From SAR202 cluster bacterium bin90 (GTDB taxonomy: Bacteria > Chloroflexota > Dehalococcoidia > Lucifugimonadales > JADFKI01): a stretch of DNA of 46,786 bases. The DNA lies in the NCBI GenBank assembly GCA_002238855.1, contig MPND01000029.1:1-46786 (forward strand), read 5' to 3'. This document shows, piece by piece, positions 33,317-44,303 of the stretch. The translations under genes were made by a program, and so were the position numbers. The notes under the pieces were generated by a model that saw only the letters and a list, made by a program, of their open reading frames with translations, searched no databases and was not told the DNA's origin. The stretch's first letter is position 1; each line of letters starts with the position of its first letter.

Positions 33317-35608
33317 TCACCCGTGCGTTACTACGCCCAGAATGGCTTGCAGAATCAGCTCTGCCACGCCCTTATTGAGCGGCTCGTTGTTGTTGCCGCA
33401 CTTGGGAGACTGGATGCAGCCCGGGCAGCCGCTCTCGCACGGGCACTCGCTGATGACCTGCAGCGTCGCGCCCCAAAGCTCCTCTATGATGTCGTAGCCA
33501 TGCTCGGTGATGCCCACGCCCCCCGGTATGCCGTCGTGGATGAATACCTGCGGCCTGCCCGTGTCAGGATGCAGGGGGGTGGAAATGCCGCCGATATCGT
33601 TGCGGTCGCACATGGCGAATAGCGGCAGCACTCCGATAGCGGCGTGCTCCACGGCATGTAGCCCGCCCATCAGATCGAGACGGTTGCGCCGGATGTACTC
33701 CAGTGTGTCCGGAGGCACATCAAACCACAGCGATATGGTGTCGTAGCTCTGCGGTGGCAGGTCAACATACTCCTCGCCCAATGATTCCTCCGTGATGTGC
33801 GCCACCCGCTTGAAGCCCACAACACTGGTTGTAACGCTAACCTCGCCCAGGTATGCTTGCGTCTTACCCGCTTGCCTTTGCCTGAACTGGCGCAGGATGC
33901 GCGTGTCCGTGTAGTCGCGCGCCTGTGTATAGTACGGCACATCCGTCTGCACGGCGTAAGCCATGCCTGCCTCCATGTCCAGGTCGGTGATGAGGTACTG
34001 CTCCCCTTGGTGCAGATAGATTCCTCCCGGATGCAGCTGCAGGAAAGCCGACATCTCCTCGACCGTCTCCAATATCACGCCGCTGTCCTTTTCCACAAGC
34101 GAGTAGGTTCGCGCCGATGCCGAGCGGATATTGACCTCACCCGCCGGGTACTCCATGTCCGCGCTCAGATACCAGCGAGAGTTACGCACATGCAACAGCC
34201 CATCCTCCACAAGTTCTTCCGCATGCCACAGCAGTTCCGCGCCAAAGTACTCCGTATCCTCCATCAATAGCGGCGCCTCGTACGCCGCGCAAAGCAGATG
34301 GGGCTTCAGGATGTAAGGATTGCCGGGCGACACTCGCGCGCTCTCATGCGGCTTGCCGAAAAACGCCTCCGGGTGCCGCATCAGGTACTGGTCGAGTGGA
34401 TTGTCGTGCGCCACCAGCACAGACAGCGATCGGTGGCCGCTGCGCCCGCTCCTGCCCGCCTGCTGCCACGCGCTCGCTATCGTGCCCGGATATCCCGTCA
34501 GCAGCGTCGCGTCAAGGTCACCGATGTCGATTCCTAGCTCCATCGCATTCGTCGTCGTAACGCCAAGCAGCCGTCCCTGCGCCAGGTCGCGCTCGATCGC
34601 CCGCCTGTCCTCCGGCAGGTAGCTCGCGCGGTACGGCATCACGCGCCTTGCGATATCAGGATGCGACAGCTTCAGGTTGTCCCGCACATACACATAAAGC
34701 AGTTCGGCGGCGCGCCTGCTGCGAACGAAGTTCATCGTCCGCACATATCGCCTTAGCAGTTCCGCGAACAGTTGGGCCGATTCGGTGTTAGTGCTGCGTC
34801 TGCTGCCGGTCGCCAGGTCCAGCATCGGAGGATTCCAGAACAGGAAGTCCTTGCCGCCATAAGGAGAGCCGTCGTCGTCCACAACCTCAAATGGCAGGCC
34901 TGTCAGCCTCTCTGCATGCTCGCCCGGATTGGCTATCGTCGCAGAGCAGAGCACGAACTGCGGACTGCTGCCCAGCCGCTCGCAGATGCGCCTCAGCCGC
35001 CTGATGACGTTGGCGACATGCGAGCCGAACACCCCGCGATAAACATGCGCCTCGTCGATAACGACATACTTCAGGCTGCGCAATCGCTGGTACCACAGCC
35101 GGTGATGCGGCAGTATGCCCACATGCAGCATATCGGGGTTGGTGATGAGGAGTCTCGAACTGCGCCGTATGCCGCCGCGCTCGTGGGTTGGCGTGTCGCC
35201 GTCGAATATGTCATACCGCAGGCGCGCCGACTTCGGCACGAGCCGGCCCAACGCCTTGCGCTGGTCCTGCGCCAGCGCCTTCGTGGGGAATATGTACATC
35301 GCAGACGCGGTGCGATCCTGCAGCAGTGCCTCAAGCACCGGCAGGTTGTAGCACAGACTCTTGCCGCTTGCCGTCCCCGTGGAGACGATTACATTCTTCC
35401 CGTCCCGCAGCGCATTGACGGCATCCGTCTGGTGAGTGAAGAGCGCGTCTATCCCAGAGTCCCTCAGCCCTCGCTCCAGCCGGCGGTCAAGCGGCTGGTC
35501 GAGCGCGCCATGTCGAGCGTCGCGTGCAGGCACATCCTCGCTGTACGCGATCTGCTCCATGTACCACGGCATCTTCTGCACCGCGTCCAGAAACGCCTCT
35601 ACATCCAA
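33317..35608 (-). CDS. mrfA: MrfA/Hrq1-like DEAD-box DNA helicase
   Basis: This 763-residue SF2 helicase is of the YprA/MrfA class, which in Bacillus subtilis (749 residues) repairs mitomycin-type DNA damage. It has the Q-like TGTASGKS Walker A, VIDEAHVYRG Walker B, LLGVTTTNAMELGIDIGDL and QQAGRSGRSG motif VI. The C-terminal DUF1998 domain ends in CPCESGCPGCIQSPKCGN, the four-cysteine zinc/iron-sulfur site, then NEPLNKG. The start is TTG (35606-35608) with GGAG eight bases ahead, because the next Met is inside the conserved PWYMEQ segment. No MrfB exonuclease gene is adjacent. Confidence 0.92.
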   Translation of the reverse strand: MDVEAFLDAVQKMPWYMEQIAYSEDVPARDARHGALDQPLDRRLERGLRDSGIDALFTHQTDAVNALRDGKNVIVSTGTASGKSLCYNLPVLEALLQDRTASAMYIFPTKALAQDQRKALGRLVPKSARLRYDIFDGDTPTHERGGIRRSSRLLITNPDMLHVGILPHHRLWYQRLRSLKYVVIDEAHVYRGVFGSHVANVIRRLRRICERLGSSPQFVLCSATIANPGEHAERLTGLPFEVVDDDGSPYGGKDFLFWNPPMLDLATGSRRSTNTESAQLFAELLRRYVRTMNFVRSRRAAELLYVYVRDNLKLSHPDIARRVMPYRASYLPEDRRAIERDLAQGRLLGVTTTNAMELGIDIGDLDATLLTGYPGTIASAWQQAGRSGRSGHRSLSVLVAHDNPLDQYLMRHPEAFFGKPHESARVSPGNPYILKPHLLCAAYEAPLLMEDTEYFGAELLWHAEELVEDGLLHVRNSRWYLSADMEYPAGEVNIRSASARTYSLVEKDSGVILETVEEMSAFLQLHPGGIYLHQGEQYLITDLDMEAGMAYAVQTDVPYYTQARDYTDTRILRQFRQRQAGKTQAYLGEVSVTTSVVGFKRVAHITEESLGEEYVDLPPQSYDTISLWFDVPPDTLEYIRRNRLDLMGGLHAVEHAAIGVLPLFAMCDRNDIGGISTPLHPDTGRPQVFIHDGIPGGVGITEHGYDIIEELWGATLQVISECPCESGCPGCIQSPKCGNNNEPLNKGVAELILQAILGVVTHG

Positions 35609-35626
35609 CAGAACCGCTCCAATAAG

Positions 35627-35666
35627 TCCCTTCCCCCTTGATGGGCGAAGGTTAGGATGGGGGAGA
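35627..35666. repeat. Palindromic repeat family A, copy 2
   Basis: TTCCCCCTTGATGGGCGAA with tail GGTTAGGATGGGGG closely matches 445-484. It lies between the helicase start and the DUF503 stop. Confidence 0.7.
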
Positions 35667-35712
35667 AAGAAACAGAATCCTTTTCATCACGTATATCCAT
35701 ATCATGCCCGCC

Positions 35713-36006
35713 CTAATACCCCGAAATCGTCTCCTGCTCCACATCCAGCACGACCACATCATCCCTGCTGCGCTCGATGTACGCGATGACATTGTCCAGC
35801 ACCTCATCGGCGTGACGCACACTGCCGCTGACGCACGCGATCCCAAGCGTCGCCATCTGCCACGAATCGTTATCTCCGACCTCAGCCACGGCAACTCCGA
35901 ACCTGTTCCGTATCCGCTGGGACATTGAGGCGATGACTCTACGCTTGCCCTTCAGACTCTGGTTCTCAGGAATCTGCAGCCTGACCTTACACACACCTAC
36001 ATTCAT
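35713..36006 (-). CDS. DUF503/YlxP-like protein
   Basis: This 97-residue protein has a ferredoxin-like fold with the family core SLKGKRRVIASMSQRIRNRFGVA and AEVGDNDSWQMATLGIACVSG. Members often sit in infB-rbfA operons, and no ribosome genes are near here. The start ATG has GAAG weakly ahead. Length is typical. Function in the family is unresolved. Confidence 0.9.
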   Translation of the reverse strand: MNVGVCKVRLQIPENQSLKGKRRVIASMSQRIRNRFGVAVAEVGDNDSWQMATLGIACVSGSVRHADEVLDNVIAYIERSRDDVVVLDVEQETISGY

Positions 36007-36075
36007 GTAATCGCTTCAATCTCCCAATCTGCACCAATAAGACGCCGCAGGCAGCATTATATCAGCCTGCTCCGA

Positions 36076-36084
36076 TGTTATAAT
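36076..36084 (+). promoter_or_regulatory. Extended -10 of the hpt promoter
   Basis: TGTTATAAT is a perfect extended -10 with no clear -35. Transcription would start near 36091, only about nine bases before the ATG at 36100. Confidence 0.5.
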
Positions 36085-36099
36085 GCTGCGAAATTCGAG

Positions 36100-36675
36100 A
36101 TGGTAGCAGGCAATGGACGGCACGATTCGATGGGCAATGACAGCATAAGTAAAGCCCTCATTACAGCGGAAGACATTCAGGTAAAGGTGCGCCAAATCGG
36201 CGATCAGATTTCGCGGGACTACGCAGGAATGCACCCTGTCCTTGTCGGCGTCCTCAACGGCGCGCTAATATTCATGGCGGACCTGATGCGCGAAATAGAC
36301 CTGCCGCTCGAAGCGTACATGATGGCCGCGTCCAGCTACGACGGCTACGAGAGTACGGGGACGGTCGAGATAATCAAGCCGCTCGAAGCCAGCATCACCG
36401 GGCGCCATGTGATCCTGGTTGAAGACATCGTCGATACCGGCATTACGCTCGATTCCCTGCTGGAATCACTGCAGTCCGAAGGTCCAGCCAGCCTTGAGAT
36501 TTGCGCCCTTCTCGACAAGAAGTCGCGCCGACAGGTGGAAGTGCCGATAAAGTACGTCGGCTTCGAGATTCCGGACGAGTTCGTGGTCGGCTACGGCTTG
36601 GATTACAACCAACAATACCGGAATCTGCCCTACGTGGCATCTATGAACGCTGCTGCCGTGAACGCCGCAGGCTAA
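36100..36675 (+). CDS. hpt: Hypoxanthine phosphoribosyltransferase
   Basis: This 191-residue enzyme salvages hypoxanthine/guanine with PRPP. The PRPP loop is VILVEDIVDTGITLDSL; VLVGVLNGALIFMADLMR and YVGFEIPDEFVVGYGLDY are family motifs. Two starts are possible: ATG 36100, nearly leaderless given the -10 at 36079-36084, and ATG 36130, which removes ten non-conserved residues. The gene converges with gltD and the two stop codons overlap by two bases. Adenine deaminase at 20542 could supply hypoxanthine. Confidence 0.94.
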   Translation: MVAGNGRHDSMGNDSISKALITAEDIQVKVRQIGDQISRDYAGMHPVLVGVLNGALIFMADLMREIDLPLEAYMMAASSYDGYESTGTVEIIKPLEASITGRHVILVEDIVDTGITLDSLLESLQSEGPASLEICALLDKKSRRQVEVPIKYVGFEIPDEFVVGYGLDYNQQYRNLPYVASMNAAAVNAAG

Positions 36676-38141
36676 GCCCGCGACATCGCTCCCTCGAGCA
36701 CAGAGCGTAAAGAAGTCTGCCCCATGAGGTAGAGGTCAACGCCACGCGCCGCCTCGCGTCCCTCCGCAAGCGCCCACACGACCAGCGACTGCCCGCGAGA
36801 CATGTCACCCGCCGCGAACACGCCGTCCTTGCTGGTCATCTTGTTGTCGTCCGTCTGCACATTGCCGCGACCGTCAAGAGCTACATCAAGCTGCTCGATC
36901 AGGCCCTCTTTCTGCGGATGCACGAAGCCCATAGCCAGAAGCACCAGATCGGTGTCTATCTCGAACTCGCTGCCCTCGATGGTCTCCATGCTCGGCCTGC
37001 CCGATGCGTCCGGAGCGCCCCAGTTGACTCGCACTGCGTGTAGCTTCTCCACATTGCCATTGCGGCCGGAGAAGTGCGTCGTCAGCACATCATAGTCGCG
37101 TACGCCGCCCTCTTCCTGGGAAGAAGACGTCCGCAGGATAAGGGGCCATAGCGGCCACGGGTTATCTTCACTGCGCTCGACTGGCGGTTCGGAAAGCAAT
37201 TCGTACTGGTAAACAATCTCCGCGCCCTGGCGATGTGAAGTTCCCAGACAGTCGGAGCCGGTGTCGCCGCCTCCAAGTATGACCACTCGCTTGCCTTCGG
37301 CACTTATGCGCTCTGACTCATCAATGTGCTCGCCTGCAACGAGGAGGTTCTGCTGCGTCAGGAAATCCATGGCAAAGTGAACGCCGTCAAGCTCGCGTCC
37401 CGGCACAGGCAGATCACGCGGTATCGTACAGCCGCCAGTCAGAACGACGGCATCGAATTCGCCAAGCAGCTCATCGCCGGACAGGTCAACGCCCACATTG
37501 ACACCGGTCTTGAAGGTTACGCCCTCAGCAGTCATCTGATCGACGCGCTGTTGAACTACCACTTTCTCCAGCTTGAAATCCGGTATGCCCAGTCGCAGCA
37601 GGCCGCCAATGTAGTCGTCTCGCTCAAACACCGTCACCCAGTGTCCGCAGCGATTAAGTTGCTGCGCCGCCGCCAGCCCTGCGGGTCCCGAGCCTACAAT
37701 CGCGACCTTCTTGCCCGTGCGCTGCGTTGGCGGCTCCGGCACAATCCAGCCTTCCGCCCAGCCTCTGTCGGCGATCGCCTTCTCGATGTACTCGATGGTC
37801 ACAGGGTCCTGGTTGATGTTCAGCACGCAGGCGGCCTCACATGGCGCGGGGCAGATCCTGCCGGTGAACTCAGGGAAATTGTTCGTGGCATGTAGCTCGA
37901 AGAGGGCTTCCTGCCACTTGCCTCGATACACGAGGTCATTGAAATCAGGTATCAGGTTGCCCAGCGGACAACCCGTGTGGCAGAATGGCACGGCGCAGTT
38001 CATGCACCTCGCGCCCTGCTCCTTTGCCTGTTCATCAGTCCAGTTATGGTAGAACTCGCTGAAATGCTGGATGCGCTGCGCCACTGGCTGCTGCGGTGGC
38101 CCCTGCCGTCCATATTCCTTGAAACCGCTTGGTTTTCCCAT
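36672..38141 (-). CDS. gltD: Glutamate synthase small (beta) subunit
   Basis: This 489-residue NADPH-side subunit of GOGAT carries electrons from NADPH to GltB. The N-terminal iron-sulfur segment has CMNCAVPFCHTGCPLGN and CPAPCEAACVLN; the FAD motif is AIVGSGPAGLAAA and the NADPH motif VILGGGDTGSDCLG. DGVFAAGDMSRGQSLVVWA closes the FAD site. It follows gltB on the same strand with 67 bases between, in an operon glnA-gltB-gltD. Length is normal. Confidence 0.96.
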   Translation of the reverse strand: MGKPSGFKEYGRQGPPQQPVAQRIQHFSEFYHNWTDEQAKEQGARCMNCAVPFCHTGCPLGNLIPDFNDLVYRGKWQEALFELHATNNFPEFTGRICPAPCEAACVLNINQDPVTIEYIEKAIADRGWAEGWIVPEPPTQRTGKKVAIVGSGPAGLAAAQQLNRCGHWVTVFERDDYIGGLLRLGIPDFKLEKVVVQQRVDQMTAEGVTFKTGVNVGVDLSGDELLGEFDAVVLTGGCTIPRDLPVPGRELDGVHFAMDFLTQQNLLVAGEHIDESERISAEGKRVVILGGGDTGSDCLGTSHRQGAEIVYQYELLSEPPVERSEDNPWPLWPLILRTSSSQEEGGVRDYDVLTTHFSGRNGNVEKLHAVRVNWGAPDASGRPSMETIEGSEFEIDTDLVLLAMGFVHPQKEGLIEQLDVALDGRGNVQTDDNKMTSKDGVFAAGDMSRGQSLVVWALAEGREAARGVDLYLMGQTSLRSVLEGAMSRA

Positions 38142-38208
38142 TTATCGGCTTGCCTGCGCTCTCACTAGGTCATTCCTGCCTTGGCGGAAATGCAAATCTC
38201 GTCAATTT

Positions 38209-41200
38209 TTAGTCGGCTGCAATCGCTGCTGCCGCGCGCTCCTGCAATATGCGCTTGTAGTCGTGGGGCATCACTTTAACGAACTTGGGCAGCATCTCAT
38301 CCCAGTCATCCAGCACCCGGCGCGCGTTTGCGCTTCCGGTGAGGTTGAAGTGCTCTTCGATGAGGCTATGCAATGCACTTATGTCGTCGGGGTCTTCCAC
38401 GCTCTCCAAGCCAACCATCTCGTGGTTACACAAGTCAGAGAAAATGCCCCGCTCGTCCAGCACGTACGCTTCTCCGCCGCTCATGCCAGCCGCAAAGTTA
38501 CGCCCGGTCGGACCCAGAACGACAACCTTGCCACGCGTCATGTATTCGCAGCCGTGGTCTCCCACGCCCTCAACAACCGTTTCGGCTCCGCTGTTGCGCA
38601 CCGCAAAGCGCTCGCCCGCTACTCCGCGGATGAACGCCTTGCCTCCCGTAGCACCGTATAATACTACATTGCCCACGATTATGTTCTCTTCGGGGGTGAA
38701 CGCCGACTCCTGCGGAGGGGCGATAATCACCTTGCCGCCGGACAGCCCCTTGGCGAAGTAGTCGTTTGAGTCCCCATGCACACGCATAGTCACGCCCTTC
38801 GCTAGGAACGCCGAGAAACTCTGTCCCGCCGAGCCGCTGAAGTTAATCGTTATCGTGTCGTCAGGCAGGGCGTCTATGCCGTGCCTCTTAGTAATCTCGT
38901 AGCTGAGCGTTGTGCCCACAGTGCGATTGCGGTTGCTGATCGGTAGGTCGAGTGAAACCGCCTTCTTGGAGTCGATAGCGTCAACGCACATCTTTATGAG
39001 TTCGTTGTCTAGCGCGCGCTCAAGCCCGTGGTCCTGTTCTTCACGGTGGTATGTCGCCACAGAATCAGGCACTTCCGGCTTGTACAGCAGCTTGGAGAAG
39101 TCCAGCCCCTGCGCCTTCCAATGTGCCACGGCCTCGCGGGTGTCCAGTCTGTCCATCCGACCGACCATCTCGTTCACGGTGCGGAAGCCCATCTCCGCCA
39201 TAATCTGCCGGAGCTCTTCAGCAACGAAGAAGAAGTAGTTGATCACATATTCCGGCTTGCCCGTAAACATCTTCCTCAGGTCCGGGTCCTGAGTGGCAAT
39301 TCCCACCGAGCAGGTATTCAGATGGCACTTGCGGAGCATAATGCAGCCCAGGCTGATTAGCGGCGCGGTTGCCATGCCGAATTCCTCGGCGCCCAGCAGG
39401 CACGCGATGGCGACATCTCTGCCTGTCTTGAGCTGCCCGTCCGTCTGCACTACGATGCGCCCGCGCAGGTCGTTGAGCACCAGCACCTGCTGCGTCTCCG
39501 CCACGCCAAGCTCCCACGGCAAACCCGCATGCTTGATCGACGATTCCGGCGATGCGCCTGTACCGCCGCTGTCTCCGCTTATCAGCACGACATCGCCATG
39601 CCCTTTCGACACGCCGGCTGCGATGGTGCCAACACCTGCCTCGGCGACCAGCTTCACATGTACGCGCGCTGCGGGGTTTGAGTTCTTCAGGTCATGTATC
39701 AGTTGCGCCAGGTCCTCGATGGAGTATATGTCGTGATGCGGCGGCGGCGAGATCAGTTCTACGCCGGGCGTCGAGTTGCGTACCCAGCCGATGTACTCGT
39801 CAATCTTATGCCCCGGAAGCTGACCGCCCTCGCCAGGCTTCGATCCCTGCGCCATCTTTATCTGCAGGTCCTTCGCGCTTGCAAGGTAGCTGATGGTAAC
39901 GCCAAAGCGTCCGGATGCCACCTGTTTCATGGCGCTGTTGCGCGAGTCGCCATTCTCGTCCGGGGTGTAACGATGGAAGTCCTCACCACCCTCGCCCGTA
40001 TTGCTGCGCGCGCCGATGCGATTCATTGCGATAGCCATCGTCTCGTGCGCCTCGCGGCTGATGGAGCCGAGTGATATTGCACCCGTGGCAAACCGCTTCA
40101 CGATGTCGCTCGCCGATTCCACTTCGTCGAGCGAAATTGGCACGTCCAGCTTCTTGAAGTCCAGCAACCCTCTGATTGTGCAGAGTTTGCGGCTAAACGC
40201 ATTCGAGGACTCCGCGAATTGCTGGTAAGTCTCGTAGCTATTTGACCTCGTGGCGAATTGAAGGCGGCTGATCGTGTCGGGGTTCCACATGTGGTACTCC
40301 CCGTCGCGCCGCCACTGGTAGTAGCCCCCGCTCTGCAGGTCAAGGCTTCCCGTGGGCGCAAGCTCCTGGAACGCTGCTTCGTGGCGCTTCCTGCTCTCCA
40401 ATTCGATCTCGTAGATTCCGATGCCGCCTATGCGCGACGGCGTCCATGTGAAGTACTTGTCGATGAACTCCTCGTTCAAGCCCACAGCTTCGAAAATCTG
40501 CGCGCCGCGGTAGCTCTCGATCGTCGAAATGCCCATCTTGGACATAATCTTCAGGATGCCTTTGTCAGCCGCCTTGACGTAGTTATACTCAGCGGCCTCA
40601 AAGTCTAGAATGCCCGAGAGAGCGCCATCCTCGCCGACCATATCTCTCAGTGTCTCGAACGCGAGATATGGATTAACCGCTACGGCGCCATAGCCGATCA
40701 GCAGCGCCAGGTGAGCCACCTCGCGCGGCTCTCCCGATTCCACAATCAGGCTGACCTTCGTGCGAACTCCTTGCCGTATCAGATGATGATGCACACTAGC
40801 GACGGCGAGCAGGCTCGGAATCGGCGCGTTGTACAGATCAACGCCCCTGTCGGACAGGATGACAATCGTGTTGCCCTCCTGCACTGCCTCATACGCCTCC
40901 TCGCAAATCCTCTGCACAGAGCGGGCAAGCGCACCATCGTTTTCGTCAGTCGTGAACAATGTGCGGATTGTCTTCGCCTTCAGGCCTTGCAGGTCTATGT
41001 TGCGTATCTTCTCCAGTTCGGTGTTTGTGAGCACAGGACGCTTCACACGCAGAATGCGGCACTGCTCAGGCGTCTCGGAGAACAGGTTGCCCTCGCTGCC
41101 CACTCTCGATTCGAGCGATGTAACCAGTTCTTCCCTGATTGCGTCCAAAGGCGGGTTGCTCACCTGCGCGAACAACTGCTTGAAGTAGTTGAACAACAGC

Positions 41201-42753
41201 GGACTCTGGTCCGACAGCACAGCCAACGGCGTATCGTTGCCCATCGACCCCACCGGTTCGGTGCCCGTCTCTGCCATTGGCTCCATAATCATCCGCAGGT
41301 CTTCGAGCGAATAGCCGAATGCAACTTGCCGAGCAATCAACCCGCCATTAGTAAAAGTAGGCTGCGCCGGCACATCAGGCAGGTCATCCAGCGAAACCCT
41401 ATTCTCGCGCAGCCATTCACCATAAGGCTGCTGCGCTGCGAGGTCGCTCTTCAGCTCAGCATCGTCCACAAGGCGACCCTCTTCGGTGTCAAGCATGAAC
41501 ATGCGCCCGGGATGAATGCGATCCTTGAACAGCACTTTCTCCGGAGGCACATCCAGCACGCCGGTCTCAGAAGCCATCACCAACAGGTCGTCAGTCGTCA
41601 CGAGATAGCGGCAGGGGCGCAGACCGTTCCTGTCCAGAACGGCGCACACCTTCGTGCCGTCGGAAGCAATGATGAGCGCAGGTCCGTCCCACGGCTCCAT
41701 CAGGCAGGAATGGTACTCGTAGAAGTCCTTCTTCGCCTGGTCCATCGGCAGATGGTCGCCCCACGCCTCAGGAATCATCATCATCATGGCGTGCGGCAAC
41801 GACCGCCCGGTCGCAAGCAGAAGCTCTAGGGCATTGTCGAAACTCGCCGTATCGCTCTGCACGCCATCCGTAATAATGGGGAGCAGTTTCTTCACATCGT
41901 CGCCGAGCGCCTCAGACTCGAACATGCCCTCGCGAGCAGCCATCCAGTTGATGTTGCCGCGCAGGGTATTTATCTCACCGTTGTGAATCACCATGCGATA
42001 CGGATGCGCCAGCCGCCAGGTGCCCAGCGTGTTCGTGCTGAAGCGCGAATGCACCAATGCGAACGATGTAACTACATCCTCATCCGCAAGATCGAGGTAG
42101 AAGTGCTGAAGCTGCGTGGCATGAATCAGACCTTTATAGACGATCTTATTCGCCGACAGGCTCGGTACATAGAAGTCATTACGCTCGTCCACACCAGACT
42201 CGGCAACCGCGTCCTCTAATTGCCTGCGAATGACATACAGCTTTAGCTCGAAATCCAACTCGCTCTGCACATCGGCGCTGCGTCCAACGAAAAACTGTCG
42301 GATGGCAGGCATAACCGCGGCCGCCAGGGTGCCAATCTCATCAGGCGATACCGGCACATCACGCCAGCCCAGCAGAGTCTGCCCTTCCTGCTCCACGAAG
42401 GCGCGCACGATGCCTTCCAGTTCGCGCTGCTTGTCCTTGTCGTGCGGCATGAATACCATACCCACGGCATAGTGACCGGGCTGCTGAGGCTCTATGCCCA
42501 GCCGCTCCATTTCCTTGCCGAAGAAATCGTGCGGCATCTGAATCAGAACGCCCGCACCGTCGCCCGTCTCCGGGTCCGCCCCCTTCGCACCTCGATGTTC
42601 CAGGTTGCTCAACACCTCGAGCCCCTGCTTCAGGATGTCGTGCGACTTCCCGCCCTTGATATTGGCAACAAGTCCCACCCCGCAGGCATCATGCTCAAAG
42701 TGCGGGTCGTACAGTCCCTGCTTTGTCAGGTTGGGTATGTATCTCTCCGACAT
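38209..42753 (-). CDS. gltB: Glutamate synthase large (alpha) subunit
   Basis: This 1514-residue enzyme converts glutamine plus 2-oxoglutarate into two glutamates. The amidotransferase nucleophile is the Cys of [12 protein letters not shown] near the N-terminus; the short segment before it is probably removed as a propeptide. The central FMN/synthase domain carries [20 protein letters not shown] and [19 protein letters not shown] with [20 protein letters not shown] as the 3Fe-4S cluster. The C-terminal GXGXG domain follows from about residue 1280. AGAGGTAGGGA precedes the ATG. It is 91 bases downstream of glnA. Confidence 0.97.
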   Translation of the reverse strand: MSERYIPNLTKQGLYDPHFEHDACGVGLVANIKGGKSHDILKQGLEVLSNLEHRGAKGADPETGDGAGVLIQMPHDFFGKEMERLGIEPQQPGHYAVGMVFMPHDKDKQRELEGIVRAFVEQEGQTLLGWRDVPVSPDEIGTLAAAVMPAIRQFFVGRSADVQSELDFELKLYVIRRQLEDAVAESGVDERNDFYVPSLSANKIVYKGLIHATQLQHFYLDLADEDVVTSFALVHSRFSTNTLGTWRLAHPYRMVIHNGEINTLRGNINWMAAREGMFESEALGDDVKKLLPIITDGVQSDTASFDNALELLLATGRSLPHAMMMMIPEAWGDHLPMDQAKKDFYEYHSCLMEPWDGPALIIASDGTKVCAVLDRNGLRPCRYLVTTDDLLVMASETGVLDVPPEKVLFKDRIHPGRMFMLDTEEGRLVDDAELKSDLAAQQPYGEWLRENRVSLDDLPDVPAQPTFTNGGLIARQVAFGYSLEDLRMIMEPMAETGTEPVGSMGNDTPLAVLSDQSPLLFNYFKQLFAQVSNPPLDAIREELVTSLESRVGSEGNLFSETPEQCRILRVKRPVLTNTELEKIRNIDLQGLKAKTIRTLFTTDENDGALARSVQRICEEAYEAVQEGNTIVILSDRGVDLYNAPIPSLLAVASVHHHLIRQGVRTKVSLIVESGEPREVAHLALLIGYGAVAVNPYLAFETLRDMVGEDGALSGILDFEAAEYNYVKAADKGILKIMSKMGISTIESYRGAQIFEAVGLNEEFIDKYFTWTPSRIGGIGIYEIELESRKRHEAAFQELAPTGSLDLQSGGYYQWRRDGEYHMWNPDTISRLQFATRSNSYETYQQFAESSNAFSRKLCTIRGLLDFKKLDVPISLDEVESASDIVKRFATGAISLGSISREAHETMAIAMNRIGARSNTGEGGEDFHRYTPDENGDSRNSAMKQVASGRFGVTISYLASAKDLQIKMAQGSKPGEGGQLPGHKIDEYIGWVRNSTPGVELISPPPHHDIYSIEDLAQLIHDLKNSNPAARVHVKLVAEAGVGTIAAGVSKGHGDVVLISGDSGGTGASPESSIKHAGLPWELGVAETQQVLVLNDLRGRIVVQTDGQLKTGRDVAIACLLGAEEFGMATAPLISLGCIMLRKCHLNTCSVGIATQDPDLRKMFTGKPEYVINYFFFVAEELRQIMAEMGFRTVNEMVGRMDRLDTREAVAHWKAQGLDFSKLLYKPEVPDSVATYHREEQDHGLERALDNELIKMCVDAIDSKKAVSLDLPISNRNRTVGTTLSYEITKRHGIDALPDDTITINFSGSAGQSFSAFLAKGVTMRVHGDSNDYFAKGLSGGKVIIAPPQESAFTPEENIIVGNVVLYGATGGKAFIRGVAGERFAVRNSGAETVVEGVGDHGCEYMTRGKVVVLGPTGRNFAAGMSGGEAYVLDERGIFSDLCNHEMVGLESVEDPDDISALHSLIEEHFNLTGSANARRVLDDWDEMLPKFVKVMPHDYKRILQERAAAAIAAD

Positions 42754-42844
42754 GTCCCTACCTCTTGTTCCTTCTGCCTAACTGGGGGCCTTACTGGGGG
42801 TAATTGGCGCTGAGGATGAACTGAACATTATTGGCTGTCAGTCA

Positions 42845-44182
42845 CTAAAGGACCGGCAGATACTGCTCAGTTTCGTAGTCTGCTACACGGCTATGATAAT
42901 TTTCCCACTCTATCTTCTTGTTCTCTATGAAGCTCTTGAACACCGGCTCTCCCAGCGAGTCACGCACGAGTTCGCTATGCTCCGTAATATGGATCGCTTC
43001 CCAGAGGTTGGCGGGCAATGCATCAATGCCTAGCTCGTCGCGCTCGGTCTGCGACATGTGCAGTGCGTTCGACTGCGCCGCAAGCGGGAACTCATACTCG
43101 TTCTCAATGCCCTTCAGCCCTGCCGCCAGCATCACGCTGAACGCCAGGTACGGGTTGCACGCGGGATCCGGCGAGCGGAACTCGATGCGCCGCGACTCCT
43201 CACGCCCCGGCTTAAAGTCCGGCACGCGAATCAGGTCGGCGCGATTGACGGTTGACCAGGTTACATAGGTCGGCGCCTCGAATTGAGGCACTAGCCGCTT
43301 GTACGAATTCACCCACTGGTTCGTCACGGCGGTAATCTCCCGCGCATGCTTCATCAGTCCCGCAATGAAGAACTTTGCCGTCTCAGAGAGATGATGTGGA
43401 TCGTCGTCATCGTAGAATGCGTTGCGGTCGCCCTGGAATAGCGACTGGTGCATGTGCATCCCGCTTCCGTTCACACCATGCACCGGCTTCGGCATGAATG
43501 TCGCATAGTAGCCGTTTTGCCGCGCTATCTCTTTCACCACCAGGCGATAGGTCATCACCGTATCCGCCATCGTCAGCGCATCGGTATGCCTAAGGTCAAT
43601 CTCATGCTGGCTCGGTGCGGCTTCCTGATGGCTCGATTCTACGGGTATGCCCAGCTCTTCGAGCGTAAGCACGGTCTGCCGTCTCAGATCAGTGGCTTGA
43701 TCGGTGGCGTCCTGCCCGAAGTAGCTTCCACGATCCTGGGTGCGAGTGCCCTGCGCATCCTTGAAGTAGAAGTATTCGATCTCAGGCCCCACATAGTATG
43801 TATAGCCGAGCTTCGCAGCGCTGGCTAGATTGCGCCTGAGCACGGCGCGGGGGTCGCTCTCGTGCGATTCGTCGTCGGGCGTGATGATGTCACAAAACAT
43901 CCGCGCAACGGCATTCTCACGCGGGCGCCACGGCAACACGCTGAAGGTGTTTGGGTCCGGAAGCGCGTACATGTCACGCTCGTCCGAGCGCACGAAGCCC
44001 TCAATGGAAGACCCGTCGAAGCCCATCCCGCGAGTAAGCGAATGCTCGAGCTCTTCGACCGTGATGGCAAACCCCTTCAGGTTGCCCAGAATATCCGCAA
44101 ACCAGAGCCGTATGAACTTGACATCATTCTCCCTGGCTTCGTGAAGAACAAACTCAGTCGCTTCTGGGTCTCTCGCTAACAT
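42845..44182 (-). CDS. glnA: Glutamine synthetase type I (GSI-alpha)
   Basis: This 445-residue dodecameric enzyme makes glutamine from glutamate, ammonia and ATP. GMGFDGSSIEGFVRSDERDMY, GPEIEYFYF, NGSGMHMHQS and RIEFRSPDPACNPYLAFSVML are GSI signatures. The segment where GSI-beta carries the adenylylated Tyr reads ANLWEAI without Tyr, so control is likely by feedback or protein binding, as in GSI-alpha. The ATG ending at 44182 with TGAGG ahead is used; an upstream ATG at 44281 would add 33 non-conserved residues. Promoter and operator are at 44304-44332. Confidence 0.95.
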   Translation of the reverse strand: MLARDPEATEFVLHEARENDVKFIRLWFADILGNLKGFAITVEELEHSLTRGMGFDGSSIEGFVRSDERDMYALPDPNTFSVLPWRPRENAVARMFCDIITPDDESHESDPRAVLRRNLASAAKLGYTYYVGPEIEYFYFKDAQGTRTQDRGSYFGQDATDQATDLRRQTVLTLEELGIPVESSHQEAAPSQHEIDLRHTDALTMADTVMTYRLVVKEIARQNGYYATFMPKPVHGVNGSGMHMHQSLFQGDRNAFYDDDDPHHLSETAKFFIAGLMKHAREITAVTNQWVNSYKRLVPQFEAPTYVTWSTVNRADLIRVPDFKPGREESRRIEFRSPDPACNPYLAFSVMLAAGLKGIENEYEFPLAAQSNALHMSQTERDELGIDALPANLWEAIHITEHSELVRDSLGEPVFKSFIENKKIEWENYHSRVADYETEQYLPVL

Positions 44183-44267
44183 ATTAACCTCAACGGGATT
44201 GCCGCCCTGAACATGTGGTGCATTCGTCGATAAAGCATGATGGGAACAGGCTTGCAAATATCTGTCC

Positions 44268-44284
44268 GCATTGCGCCACAATGC
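44268..44284 (-). promoter_or_regulatory. Hairpin in the glnA leader
   Basis: GCATTG (44268-44273) pairs with CAATGC (44279-44284) around CGCCA, a few bases after the expected transcription start. It is not followed by a T-tract in the transcript, so it is a structural or stability element rather than a terminator. Confidence 0.4.
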
Positions 44285-44303
44285 AAAAAGCGACTATCAA
44301 AAA

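Noticed and set aside
40711..41829. 372-codon plus-strand frame inside gltB
   Set aside because: It lies wholly within the long, motif-rich gltB and is His/Arg-rich as expected for a shadow.
44183..44300. Glutamine riboswitch in the glnA leader
   Set aside because: I could not find the conserved core of the known glnA RNA motif; only a simple hairpin is visible.
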